Assembly (NCBI GenBank): GCA_963663265.2
Contig: CAXXXM010000002.1
Location: 992,001 to 1,056,000 of the forward strand
DNA length: 64,000 nucleotides
DNA from: JAEXOD01 sp963663265
GTDB taxonomy: Bacteria; Bacteroidota; Ignavibacteria; Ignavibacteriales; Melioribacteraceae
Direction: 5' to 3'
Positions 37,795 to 46,208 of the stretch are shown here, one piece after another (the first letter of the stretch is position 1; each line of letters starts with the position of its first letter). The notes under the pieces are model-generated. The model saw only the letters and a program-made list of their open reading frames with translations. It had not been told where the DNA came from and made no database searches. The translations under genes were made by a program, and so were the position numbers.

Positions 37795-39951
37795 TTAATA
37801 AGAGATCATTTTCTTTTTATTATGTCCTAAACTTTGCTGATGAGAAGAACTATGTTGAGCAAAATTATGAGCCGACATAATTTTAAATCTATTAACAAGC
37901 TTCTGCAAGTTTTCGGTAAGCCTATTTAAGTCTTCACTTGCTCTTGCAATTTGCTGTACACCGGAAGCGGCTTCATGTGTAACATTACTAATCGATTCAA
38001 TATTTTTACTAATTTGTTCAGCAGCACTTGCTTGTTGCTCACTTGCCGAAGCCACAGAATTAACAACATCCAAAACTCTATTAGCAGCATTAACAATTTC
38101 ATTCATAGAAAGTCCGGCTTTGTTAGCCATTTGTTTTCCGGTTTCAACTTCATCTTTTCCTTTTTGCATTTTTTCAACAGCATCACCGGTATCGCGTTGA
38201 ATTTGTTTAATCATGGTAGCAATTTCTTTAGTAGCTTTAGTTGTACGTTCAGCTAATTTACGAACCTCATCAGCCACAACAGCAAAACCACGTCCCTGCT
38301 CACCGGCTCTTGCAGCTTCAATAGCAGCGTTAAGAGCTAACAAGTTTGTCTGGTCTGCAATATCATTAATTACTTGAACAATTTCACCAATCTGGTCGCT
38401 GCTCTTTCCAAGTTCTTGAACAGTTTCTGCTGCTTTTTCAACAACTTCAGCAATTCTATTCATTCCCTCAACAGTTTGATTTACAACAAAACCACCATCA
38501 CTTGCAGTCTGTCCTGCCTCCTTAGCAGAACTTGCAGCCACATTTGCATTTTTTGTTGTTTCAACAATAGTTGAAGCCATTTCTTCTACAGCACTTGCAA
38601 CTTCACTTGCTTGAGCACTTTGCTCTTGCGAACCGGCAGCCATTTCTTCAGTACTTGCAGAAATTTGGTTTGATGCACTTGCTGTTGCTTGAACTGCTTC
38701 AATAATTTCGTTTAATACTTCATTTAATGAATCCACAAGAGAATTAATACTGTTTTTCATAATTTGATGATCGCCTTTGTAAACTCCTTCCATCTTTACA
38801 GTAAAATCACCGCTTGCTAAAACCGCTAAAACATCGGATCCTTCTTTTATAGGCAAAATAACAGCATTTAACAGTTCATTTACACCTTTAACAATTTCCT
38901 TATATCCGCCCATAAATTTATCTTCATTTCCACGTGCATCAAGTTTGCCTTCAACTGCTGAATTTATTAATTGGTTGGCTTCGTTAACCAATCCCTTTAA
39001 TGATTCAACTGTATTATTAATTGCAGGGGATATTTCGTCTTTACCATCTTTTGGCTGAATATAAGTTGACAAATCACCCTTAGACATTTTTTGCATTGCT
39101 ACAACTACCTCATTCTGAAGTCCATCAGCAAATTTGTCTATTGTGGTGGCAAGTTCACCAATTTCATCTTTCTGCTCCATATTAAGCCTTAAATTCAAGT
39201 GACCCAAAGCCAATTCTTTAACAACATTTACAGCCTTATTAAGAGCGTTAGAAATATTTTTGGAAATAAAATTTCCAATAATAAGTGATAATATAGTTAC
39301 TACAATTAAAGCAATAAGCAACGACGATTTTGCACTACTTGCCTGCTCTTCAGATTCCACCTTTAATTTCGCAACAATTTCAATATTATAATTTACTAAT
39401 TCTTCTAACATGTTTTGGCACTCAAGCATTGTTTTTCTGGCATCCAAACTTGCCGCCATTGCCTGATCATCAAGTTGCATAATTCTTTCATCATCTAAAT
39501 TTACACCCGATTTGTATATTCTATCTTTCTCTAAAGATAATTCTCTTACATTTTGGTGTTTACCCATCCACACTTGCCAAACAGGTTTAAACCTATTCCA
39601 AACCTCTGTTTCTTTTTCATCTTTCGGTAGCAATTCATACTTGGCAACTGCATTAACAGCTTTTTTCATATATTTATCAATCCAATTATATTGTGGGGTT
39701 CTCAATTCATCCACCATCATCCTTCTATTAATTAATGCTCGTTCAGCAGTTACAACAGCCATCTGCGAGCCTTGTACTAATAAAAGTGATTCAACGCCTG
39801 GAACCCTTACGGTACTTAAATCATTCAATGTTGTTGATAATGAGCTACTATTATCAAAACCAATATAGCCAACCACGTACGATAAAAATATCAACACCCC
39901 AAAACCTATTAACAATTTAGAACGCAACTTTAAGTTTAGAAACCATTCCAT
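37795..39951 (-). CDS. Methyl-accepting chemotaxis protein, cassette 2
   Basis: From Met at 39951 the protein has 718 residues (MEWFLNLKLRSKLLIGFGVL), matching the N-terminus of MCP 1. An ATG six bases earlier is possible, but GGAGG at 39959-39963 lies only 1 nt before it and 7 nt before the chosen one. The architecture equals MCP 1: two spans, four-helix-bundle sensor, about four HAMP-like units, and the same signalling tip. The sensor region is clearly diverged (for example AKYELLPKDEKETEVWNRFK), while the cytoplasmic hub is nearly identical, as expected when receptors gain new ligands after duplication. No C-terminal CheR pentapeptide is visible. Confidence 0.95.
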   Translation of the reverse strand: MEWFLNLKLRSKLLIGFGVLIFLSYVVGYIGFDNSSSLSTTLNDLSTVRVPGVESLLLVQGSQMAVVTAERALINRRMMVDELRTPQYNWIDKYMKKAVNAVAKYELLPKDEKETEVWNRFKPVWQVWMGKHQNVRELSLEKDRIYKSGVNLDDERIMQLDDQAMAASLDARKTMLECQNMLEELVNYNIEIVAKLKVESEEQASSAKSSLLIALIVVTILSLIIGNFISKNISNALNKAVNVVKELALGHLNLRLNMEQKDEIGELATTIDKFADGLQNEVVVAMQKMSKGDLSTYIQPKDGKDEISPAINNTVESLKGLVNEANQLINSAVEGKLDARGNEDKFMGGYKEIVKGVNELLNAVILPIKEGSDVLAVLASGDFTVKMEGVYKGDHQIMKNSINSLVDSLNEVLNEIIEAVQATASASNQISASTEEMAAGSQEQSAQASEVASAVEEMASTIVETTKNANVAASSAKEAGQTASDGGFVVNQTVEGMNRIAEVVEKAAETVQELGKSSDQIGEIVQVINDIADQTNLLALNAAIEAARAGEQGRGFAVVADEVRKLAERTTKATKEIATMIKQIQRDTGDAVEKMQKGKDEVETGKQMANKAGLSMNEIVNAANRVLDVVNSVASASEQQASAAEQISKNIESISNVTHEAASGVQQIARASEDLNRLTENLQKLVNRFKIMSAHNFAQHSSSHQQSLGHNKKKMISY

Positions 39952-39958
39952 ATACATA

Positions 39959-39963
39959 CCTCC
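39959..39963 (-). promoter_or_regulatory. Shine-Dalgarno deciding the MCP 2 start
   Basis: The minus strand reads GGAGG, then 7 nt, then ATG at 39951. The first ATG (39957) is too close to be used efficiently. Confidence 0.7.
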
Positions 39964-40087
39964 GAGTACTTATTAATTAATAGATATTACATTTACTTAA
40001 TTATCGAACAAATTTTTATAAATATTACAAACATTTTATTATATTTATTATCACTTTTGACAATTATTTTAGTACTATTTTAATATT

Positions 40088-40987
40088 ATGACAAAAAATG
40101 AACCTAACAAATTTGATGGCTCGTATTATGAATATTACTTTAATATATCAAGTAATTTAATTTATGTCGAACCAATTGAAATTATATCCAACTTTTTTAA
40201 CAACCGGATAAGTAACCATATACACAACGATTTAGTTCAAATATTTATTGTTGAATCTAACGACGCAACAATAAGATTGGAAAATTCAGAAACCGGCATA
40301 AGTGGAAACTCTCTTGTTTTAATACCAACGAGTATTTTACATGGATTTGAATGGAGTACAGAAGCTTATGGAAAAGTCATTACAATACAAAAGCATTATT
40401 TTGATCAGTATCTAAAAAACTCACCTATATTGTATGATTTTTTTGCTGAACCTAAAATAATTTCAAAAGTAAGTTCAAAAATTTTTGAAAATTTAATTGA
40501 AATATTAAACTGTATTGAGTTTGACATAACAAACAATCTACCTGAAAAAGATACAATGTTAAACCTTAAAGTTGGGGAATTATTAATTAAACTATATAGA
40601 AATTTTCATCCCCATAATACGGCTTCAAAATTTTTAAGCAATACATCTGTATTAATAATGAATGAATTTAGAATGCTTGCAAGAAAAAACAACTTCAAAC
40701 CATTAAGCATAAATGAATATGCAAAAGAACTTGGATTAACAAGATCAAAACTCAGTAGAATATGTAATGAAGTATATAAAAAATCACCTTCGGAATTAAT
40801 TGACGAAATGATTTTAAATGAAGCAAAAAATCTTTTAATATTTTCAGAACAAAACATATCGGAAATTTCGTTTAAGCTTAATTTTACAAGTCAAAACTAT
40901 TTTACCCGTTTTTTTAAGAAATACGAAAACGAATCGCCCAAAGATTTTCGCAATAAACATAAACGCCCTAAAATAAAGTTTTCATAA
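40088..40987 (+). CDS. AraC-family regulator, cassette 2
   Basis: The protein has 299 residues. A cupin-like N-terminal domain (NHIHNDLVQIFIVESNDATI ... SLVLIPTSILHGFEWS) and an AraC-type C-terminal domain (YAKELGLTRSKLSRICNEVY and ISEISFKLNFTSQNYFTRFF KKYENESPKDFRNKH) are visible. It is divergent from MCP 2 with a 136-nt gap, shorter than in cassette 1. It is followed 17 nt later by the DUF985 cupin gene and then the macro-domain gene on the same strand, so it may head a three-gene transcript. Confidence 0.9.
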   Translation: MTKNEPNKFDGSYYEYYFNISSNLIYVEPIEIISNFFNNRISNHIHNDLVQIFIVESNDATIRLENSETGISGNSLVLIPTSILHGFEWSTEAYGKVITIQKHYFDQYLKNSPILYDFFAEPKIISKVSSKIFENLIEILNCIEFDITNNLPEKDTMLNLKVGELLIKLYRNFHPHNTASKFLSNTSVLIMNEFRMLARKNNFKPLSINEYAKELGLTRSKLSRICNEVYKKSPSELIDEMILNEAKNLLIFSEQNISEISFKLNFTSQNYFTRFFKKYENESPKDFRNKHKRPKIKFS

Positions 40988-41004
40988 CAACAAATCATAA
41001 ACTT

Positions 41005-41508
41005 ATGTTAAATTCAAAAGAATGGATCCAAAAGCTAAAATTAACTCCTCATCCTGAAGGCGGGTATTTTAATGAGGTGTATAGGAGTTCAGAGTTAATC
41101 AGTAAATCAGCACTACCTGAACGATATAAATCTGACAGGTGTTTTGGTACTTCAATTTATTTTTTGCTGGAATCAGGACAGTTTTCTTCTTTTCATAAAT
41201 TAAAATCCGATGAAACCTGGCATTTTTATTATGGAATTCCAATTGATATTTATATTCTATCGGTACATGGAAATTTGGAAATTGTAACCCTGGGGAACAA
41301 TATTTTTAGAGGAGAGCAATTACAATATACCATTCCAAAAAATCATTGGTTTGGAGCCGCCCCTCGAGGCGAAAATCATTTTTCATTAGTTGGCTGCTCT
41401 GTTTACCCGGGATTTGATTTCCTTGATTTTGAATTGGGGAATCGCAAAGATTTAATTAAAATGTTTCCTTATCATACTGATATAATTTTACAATTGACAA
41501 ATAAATAG
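41005..41508 (+). CDS. DUF985 cupin-family protein
   Basis: This 167-residue cytosolic protein has the DUF985 signature: WIQKLKLTPHPEGGYFNEVY, ERCFGTSIYFLL-type strand (here RCFGTSIYFLLESGQFSSFH), DETWHFYYG and WFGAAPRGENHFSLVGCSVY PGFDFLDFELG. The family has a single cupin barrel with likely sugar or small-molecule binding; no reaction is firmly known. The stop is separated by one base from the macro-domain start, so the two are translationally coupled. The pairing with an ADP-ribose hydrolase could mean handling of an ADP-ribose-type metabolite, but that is inference. Confidence 0.88.
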   Translation: MLNSKEWIQKLKLTPHPEGGYFNEVYRSSELISKSALPERYKSDRCFGTSIYFLLESGQFSSFHKLKSDETWHFYYGIPIDIYILSVHGNLEIVTLGNNIFRGEQLQYTIPKNHWFGAAPRGENHFSLVGCSVYPGFDFLDFELGNRKDLIKMFPYHTDIILQLTNK

Positions 41509-41509
41509 A

Positions 41510-42019
41510 ATGATTATTAGTGCAATTATTGAAGATATTACCAAACTTCACGTTGACGTAATTGTAAATGCTGCAAACAATTCACTTTTAGGCGGAGGGG
41601 GCGTTGATGGAGCAATACATCGTGCCGCCGGTTATAAACTTTTAGATGAGTGCAAAACATTAAACGGTTGTGCCACAGGCGAAGCAAAAATTACCAACGG
41701 TTATAATTTACCTGCCAAATTTGTTATTCATACAGTTGGACCAATTTATAGAGGCGGAAATAATAACGAAAGCATTTTACTGAAAAATTGTTATTTAAAT
41801 TCAATTAATCTTGCAGAAAAACACAAACTTTCTTCAATTGCTTTCCCATCTATAAGTACAGGAGTTTATAGATATCCGGTAGAAGAAGCTTCGCAAATTG
41901 CATTTAATACAGTAAAAGAACAGGCTAACAGGTTACAATATGTACAAAAAGTTATTTTCTGTTGTTTTGATTCTAAAACCTATTCAATTTATAACTGCTT
42001 AATTAGCAACAACTTATAG
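41510..42019 (+). CDS. Macro-domain ADP-ribose/O-acetyl-ADP-ribose hydrolase
   Basis: This 169-residue protein is a stand-alone macro domain of the MacroD/YmdB type. The ADP-ribose pocket is seen in DVIVNAANNSLLGGGGVDGA IHRAAG, and the phosphate loop in IAFPSISTGVYRYPVEEAS. Such enzymes remove acetyl groups from O-acetyl-ADP-ribose or mono-ADP-ribose from protein. It is coupled to the DUF985 gene. Its end overlaps the end of convergent queD by 6 nt. Confidence 0.93.
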   Translation: MIISAIIEDITKLHVDVIVNAANNSLLGGGGVDGAIHRAAGYKLLDECKTLNGCATGEAKITNGYNLPAKFVIHTVGPIYRGGNNNESILLKNCYLNSINLAEKHKLSSIAFPSISTGVYRYPVEEASQIAFNTVKEQANRLQYVQKVIFCCFDSKTYSIYNCLISNNL

Positions 42020-42427
42020 ACTAATCGATTCTTCTGCGTAAGAATCCAATGTTTCATAAACACGTAATTTTATTTTACTGGCAAAATTAATGATATCGCT
42101 TGCTTGTAATTTTTCAAGCAAATAATTTGTAATATTTTCTGCCGTACATTCATTATCCAAAATTACATGTCTAAAGTTAAGCTTTTTAAGCATATCTAAA
42201 ACTTCTATATCATTTTTGTAAACTATAACAGAATGGTCTAACTCTTCCACAATTGGATTTACTATATTATCTAATACAAAATAATCTAAAATCATTCCAT
42301 TTTTATCAAGCCCGCCGGTTATTTCCACAAGCATTTTATATGAATGCCCATGTAAATTTTTGCACTTACCAGTATGAAACGTCAATCTATGCCCCATTTC
42401 CCACTTATATTCTTTTGCAATCTTCAT
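42014..42427 (-). CDS. queD: 6-carboxy-tetrahydropterin synthase QueD
   Basis: This 137-residue enzyme of the PTPS/QueD family converts dihydroneopterin triphosphate to 6-carboxytetrahydropterin in queuosine (7-deazaguanine) synthesis. Zinc ligands H13, H26 and H28 (CKNLHGHSYK) and the catalytic Cys22 are present, with LDHSV for the catalytic His and ECTAENI near the C-terminus. No other que genes are nearby. It is divergent from aroK with an 89-nt gap. Confidence 0.92.
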   Translation of the reverse strand: MKIAKEYKWEMGHRLTFHTGKCKNLHGHSYKMLVEITGGLDKNGMILDYFVLDNIVNPIVEELDHSVIVYKNDIEVLDMLKKLNFRHVILDNECTAENITNYLLEKLQASDIINFASKIKLRVYETLDSYAEESISL

Positions 42428-42516
42428 TTCTCTTTTTCTTTAATATTGTTAACAAATTTTGTAAGTTATCAATATTAAAATAAATAATTATTATTAAAAA
42501 CAAAATTCATTAGTTT

Positions 42517-43077
42517 ATGAGCAAAACAAGCAGAATATATTTAACCGGATTTATGACAAGCGGCAAAAGTACAATAGGTCCAATTTTAGCCAATGTATTA
42601 GGCTGGGAGTTTTGCGATTTAGATAAAGAAATTGAAACAAACCATAACAAAACCATTGTACAGATTTTTGAACATTTTGGTGAAGAATACTTTAGAAAAA
42701 CAGAATCGGAATTTTTAAAAGCATATTCATTAAAAAACAACATAATTATTTCGCTTGGTGGTGGAACAATTGTAAACAATGAAAATTTAGAAGTAATAAA
42801 AAACTCCGGCTTACTGGTTTATTTAAAAGTATCGCGTGAAACTTTACAACGAAGGCTAAAAAACAAAACTGACAGACCACTTTTCCGTGATTTGGTATTA
42901 GCCGAACGACCGGATGAAGAATTTGCCAATAGAATAGATAATTTATTAAACAATCGTGCCCCTTATTACGAACAAGCAGACATAACCATTGAATCTGATA
43001 AAAATAGGGTTGGGGTAACAATTGATATACTTGCAAACAAAATTATGGAAATTTTAGAAAATGAAAAACTTGGTTAG
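42517..43077 (+). CDS. aroK: Shikimate kinase
   Basis: This 186-residue enzyme phosphorylates shikimate in aromatic amino acid synthesis. Walker A G11-FMTSG-KS18, the shikimate-binding CDLDKEIE, YFRKTESEFL (Arg) and the ISLGGGT loop are all present, as is the lid Arg (KNKTDRPLF). It overlaps aroB by 17 nt, so the two are coupled and represent consecutive-pathway neighbours. Confidence 0.95.
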   Translation: MSKTSRIYLTGFMTSGKSTIGPILANVLGWEFCDLDKEIETNHNKTIVQIFEHFGEEYFRKTESEFLKAYSLKNNIIISLGGGTIVNNENLEVIKNSGLLVYLKVSRETLQRRLKNKTDRPLFRDLVLAERPDEEFANRIDNLLNNRAPYYEQADITIESDKNRVGVTIDILANKIMEILENEKLG

Positions 43078-44167
43078 TGTTGTTGCAAAAAGCACAAATT
43101 ACAATGTGTATATAGATAAAAACAATTTTAAAGATATTATTGATCTGTTTGACGAATACAAGCTTAACAAAAATGTTTTTGCCGTTATTGACAAAGGCGT
43201 TTATAAACATCACAAAGAAATAATTACTAAAACATTAGGCAAACTTGATAGATTTGAATTTTTATTGTTTGATTCAAAAGAACAAAACAAAAATATTGAA
43301 TCAATTTTAAAAATTTACAAAGTCATTCTTAAAAAAAAGTTTACCCGCGATAGTACCTTTATCGCAATAGGTGGAGGTATTGTAGGCGATTTATTTGGTT
43401 TTGTAGCTGCCACTTTTATGCGGGGAGTTAACTACATTCAAGTTCCTACTACTGTTCTTTCCTGTGTAGATAGCTCGGTTGGAGGCAAAACAGGCTTTAA
43501 CTTTAATGATTATAAAAATATTATCGGTTCAATTTTTCAACCGGCTTTTGTATTAATAGATACTAACTTTTTAACAACCCTGCCTCAAAACCAAATTGTT
43601 AACGGTATTGGTGAAATTGTTAAAACCAGCTTTTTGATTGGAGAAGAACAACTTAACAAATTTGCAAATAATTTTGACAAACTGATTACATTAAACAATA
43701 AAGTTACTACCGAGTTTATTGTTGAGTGTGTAAAGTTTAAAGCGGGAGTGGTAACTACCGATGAAAAAGAGACACTTGGTTATAGGAAAATATTAAACTT
43801 AGGGCACACTTTTGCCCATGCTATCGAAAAAGAAACTAATTTTAAAATTCCTCATGGCGAAGCTGTTATTGTAGGCGTAGTATGTTCGCTGTATCTTTCC
43901 TATGAATTAAAATTGATTTCCGATGATTTTTTAATCAATTCTTTGGCAATTTTAAATAATTTATACCCTTACATAAAGCTTTATCCGTTTAATGTTAATA
44001 AAGCTTATGAAACAATGAAGCAAGACAAGAAAAACAAGGGGAATATTATTCGTTTTGTTCTAATTAAAGATTACGGCAAGACCGGAGTTGATATTGAAGC
44101 TGAAAAAGCCGATGTAATTTTTGCCTTAAATCAAGGTATTGAATTTTTTAAGAAAGGAAAAGAATAA
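43061..44167 (+). CDS. aroB: 3-dehydroquinate synthase
   Basis: This 368-residue NAD- and zinc-dependent enzyme makes 3-dehydroquinate from DAHP. It has IGGGIVGDLFGFVAATFMRG, VPTTVLSCVDSSVGGKTGFN, the zinc ligands in IGEIVKT (Glu), LNLGHTFAHAIE (His) and IPHGEAV (His). Length is normal. The start lies inside the end of aroK; the stop overlaps the next gene's ATG by one base (TAATG). Confidence 0.95.
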   Translation: MKNLVSVVAKSTNYNVYIDKNNFKDIIDLFDEYKLNKNVFAVIDKGVYKHHKEIITKTLGKLDRFEFLLFDSKEQNKNIESILKIYKVILKKKFTRDSTFIAIGGGIVGDLFGFVAATFMRGVNYIQVPTTVLSCVDSSVGGKTGFNFNDYKNIIGSIFQPAFVLIDTNFLTTLPQNQIVNGIGEIVKTSFLIGEEQLNKFANNFDKLITLNNKVTTEFIVECVKFKAGVVTTDEKETLGYRKILNLGHTFAHAIEKETNFKIPHGEAVIVGVVCSLYLSYELKLISDDFLINSLAILNNLYPYIKLYPFNVNKAYETMKQDKKNKGNIIRFVLIKDYGKTGVDIEAEKADVIFALNQGIEFFKKGKE

Positions 44168-45870
44168 TGATAAAAAGGCTTTTAATTTCTTTGTTATTTA
44201 TTTGTTTTGTTTCTTCAATTATTTATTCCCAAGTTAATAGAGAAACCCGTGCTGTTTGGCTGACTACTAATTTTAGATTAGACTGGCCCCCTCCTGTATA
44301 TAACGCCGATACTCAAAAAAAAGCCTTAATCAAAATTCTTGATGACCTAAAAGATAAAAAATTTAATACAATTTATTTCCAAGTAAGATTTAACGGTACT
44401 GTTTTATATAAATCTGATATTGAGCCTTACTCTTATTATCTAACCGGTGAAGTTGGAGATACTCCCGAGTACGACCCGCTTGAATTTGTTCTAAAACAAG
44501 CTCATTTACGTGGCATGGAAGTACATGCCTGGCTTAATATGATTAATACTTTTGCCGGAACTGAACAAAAGATTCTTGCCAATAAAAGCCACTTATATAA
44601 AACACATCCTGATTGGTTGGTTCAATGGACTGAGGATAATAAAAAATCATACTGGATCGATCCCGGTATTCCTGAAGCACGAGAGTATTTATGCCAATTA
44701 GTAACTGAAGTTGCCGAAAAATATGACGTTGATGGTTTACATTTTGATTTTTTGCGATATCCCGGACGCACATTTAACGATCAACTTTCTTATGCTGAAT
44801 ATGGGAACGAAGGGAATAAAGACGATTGGAGGAGAAACAATTTAACTTCACTTGTTGAAAGCATATATAATTCTGTCAAAGCAATTAAACCTTTAATTAA
44901 AATCGGAGTAGCTCCAATTGGAATCTATAAAAATCGCCCTGGTGCGACCGGCTGGGAAGGGTTTTCTGAAGTACATCAAGATAGCAGAACTTGGCTTAAA
45001 CGAGGAATTATCGACTATGTCGTTCCTCAAATCTACTGGGATTTCAAAAATAACCCTCGTTTTGACGTTTTAGCAAAAGACTGGCAAGATAATTCTTACA
45101 ACCGGACTGTTATTTTGGGAATTGGAGCTTATCAAAAAAGTGTTTATCCGGAAATGGATAAAATGATTGCCTATTCAAGAGAAATTAATGCCGGTGGGGT
45201 TGCTTTTTTTAGGTACGAAAATATTAAAAATTATAACTCTAAATTATTTGATGAATATTCTTTTCCCAATCTAATGCCGTGGATTAAAATCAATTTACCG
45301 GAACCTCCCAATAACTTACATTTTGAATTATCAGGAAGTTTCAGCAGTACAATTAAGTTGTTTTGGGAACAATTGAATAACGAATTAAACAATGTTAAAT
45401 ATTATTCCATTTACTGGTTGAACAACAAATCATCAGAATTTAATTCCACTTCTTTACTCGATATTATCAGCAGCAATAAACAAAGCATTTCTCTGCCTTT
45501 ACATAGACCAAGAAAAATCAAAAACTACTTTGCTGTAAAATCACTCAATAACTTGTGGAACGAAAGTGAAAACTCCTCCAACATCTGTGAAGTGATAATT
45601 CCACAATTGAAAGACTTTTCCGAATCCGTTAAAGGGGATGATAAACCAACCCTTTTATCTGATAACAACAATGCTATTCTGCTTGTTAATTTGCAATCAA
45701 ACGAAAAAATTGAAATTATTGGAGAAACAGAAGCTGATTCCAAAACACTAATTACTCAAATTGTTCCTCGAGGCACAAATTATATTTCCTTAAGCAATAC
45801 AAACAAGTTCAAAAGATTAAAGGTAAACTATTTAGTGCAAAACAAAAACTTCACCTTAAATTTAAACTAA
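44167..45870 (+). CDS. Secreted GHL10/DUF187-family glycoside hydrolase-like protein
   Basis: The protein has 567 residues. A signal peptide (MIKRLLISLLFICFVSSIIY SQ) precedes a TIM-barrel domain of the GHL10 (former DUF187) family: ETRAVWLTTNFRLDWPP, FNTIYFQVRFNGTVLY, DGLHFDFLRYPG and VPQIYWDFKN. The last ~180 residues contain a fibronectin-III-like domain (LPEPPNNLHFELSGSFSSTI) and another beta domain. Related proteins act on peptidoglycan or other envelope polymers in the periplasm; the exact substrate is unknown. It overlaps aroB by one base, and is probably carried on the aro transcript without sharing the pathway. Confidence 0.85.
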   Translation: MIKRLLISLLFICFVSSIIYSQVNRETRAVWLTTNFRLDWPPPVYNADTQKKALIKILDDLKDKKFNTIYFQVRFNGTVLYKSDIEPYSYYLTGEVGDTPEYDPLEFVLKQAHLRGMEVHAWLNMINTFAGTEQKILANKSHLYKTHPDWLVQWTEDNKKSYWIDPGIPEAREYLCQLVTEVAEKYDVDGLHFDFLRYPGRTFNDQLSYAEYGNEGNKDDWRRNNLTSLVESIYNSVKAIKPLIKIGVAPIGIYKNRPGATGWEGFSEVHQDSRTWLKRGIIDYVVPQIYWDFKNNPRFDVLAKDWQDNSYNRTVILGIGAYQKSVYPEMDKMIAYSREINAGGVAFFRYENIKNYNSKLFDEYSFPNLMPWIKINLPEPPNNLHFELSGSFSSTIKLFWEQLNNELNNVKYYSIYWLNNKSSEFNSTSLLDIISSNKQSISLPLHRPRKIKNYFAVKSLNNLWNESENSSNICEVIIPQLKDFSESVKGDDKPTLLSDNNNAILLVNLQSNEKIEIIGETEADSKTLITQIVPRGTNYISLSNTNKFKRLKVNYLVQNKNFTLNLN

Positions 45871-45871
45871 G

Positions 45872-46135
45872 ATGGTAAATAAAATCACCATTTATACTAA
45901 TGGATTAATTAGATTAAAAAAATCTTTAGATTTCGAGAATATATTAAACCATGGTTTTGAATTTGTGAACTCCGAAATTTTATTAGTAAATAAAACTACT
46001 GAAACGGAGATTGAATTTTTTGAAAAAGATGGCAAAAAACTGATTAGAATTATTTCTACTATTGAAACCCAATCCGAAGGGACACTTACATATCAATCCA
46101 CCTGGGTAGACCCCTTCTTTCTTAATTTGTTTTAA
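45872..46135 (+). CDS. Small hypothetical protein
   Basis: This 87-residue protein begins one base after the glycosidase stop, which argues strongly for real translation. No signal peptide or membrane span is visible. The sequence is beta-rich (KITIYTNGLIRLKKSLDFEN and TEIEFFEKDGKKLIRIISTI) and ends WVDPFFLNLF. I do not recognise the family. Confidence 0.6.
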   Translation: MVNKITIYTNGLIRLKKSLDFENILNHGFEFVNSEILLVNKTTETEIEFFEKDGKKLIRIISTIETQSEGTLTYQSTWVDPFFLNLF

Positions 46136-46208
46136 TTTTAACCAAAGTATTTTGTAACTTTTTTAATATTACTATCGTCTAAACTCTATATTATATTGGA
46201 GCCTTAAG

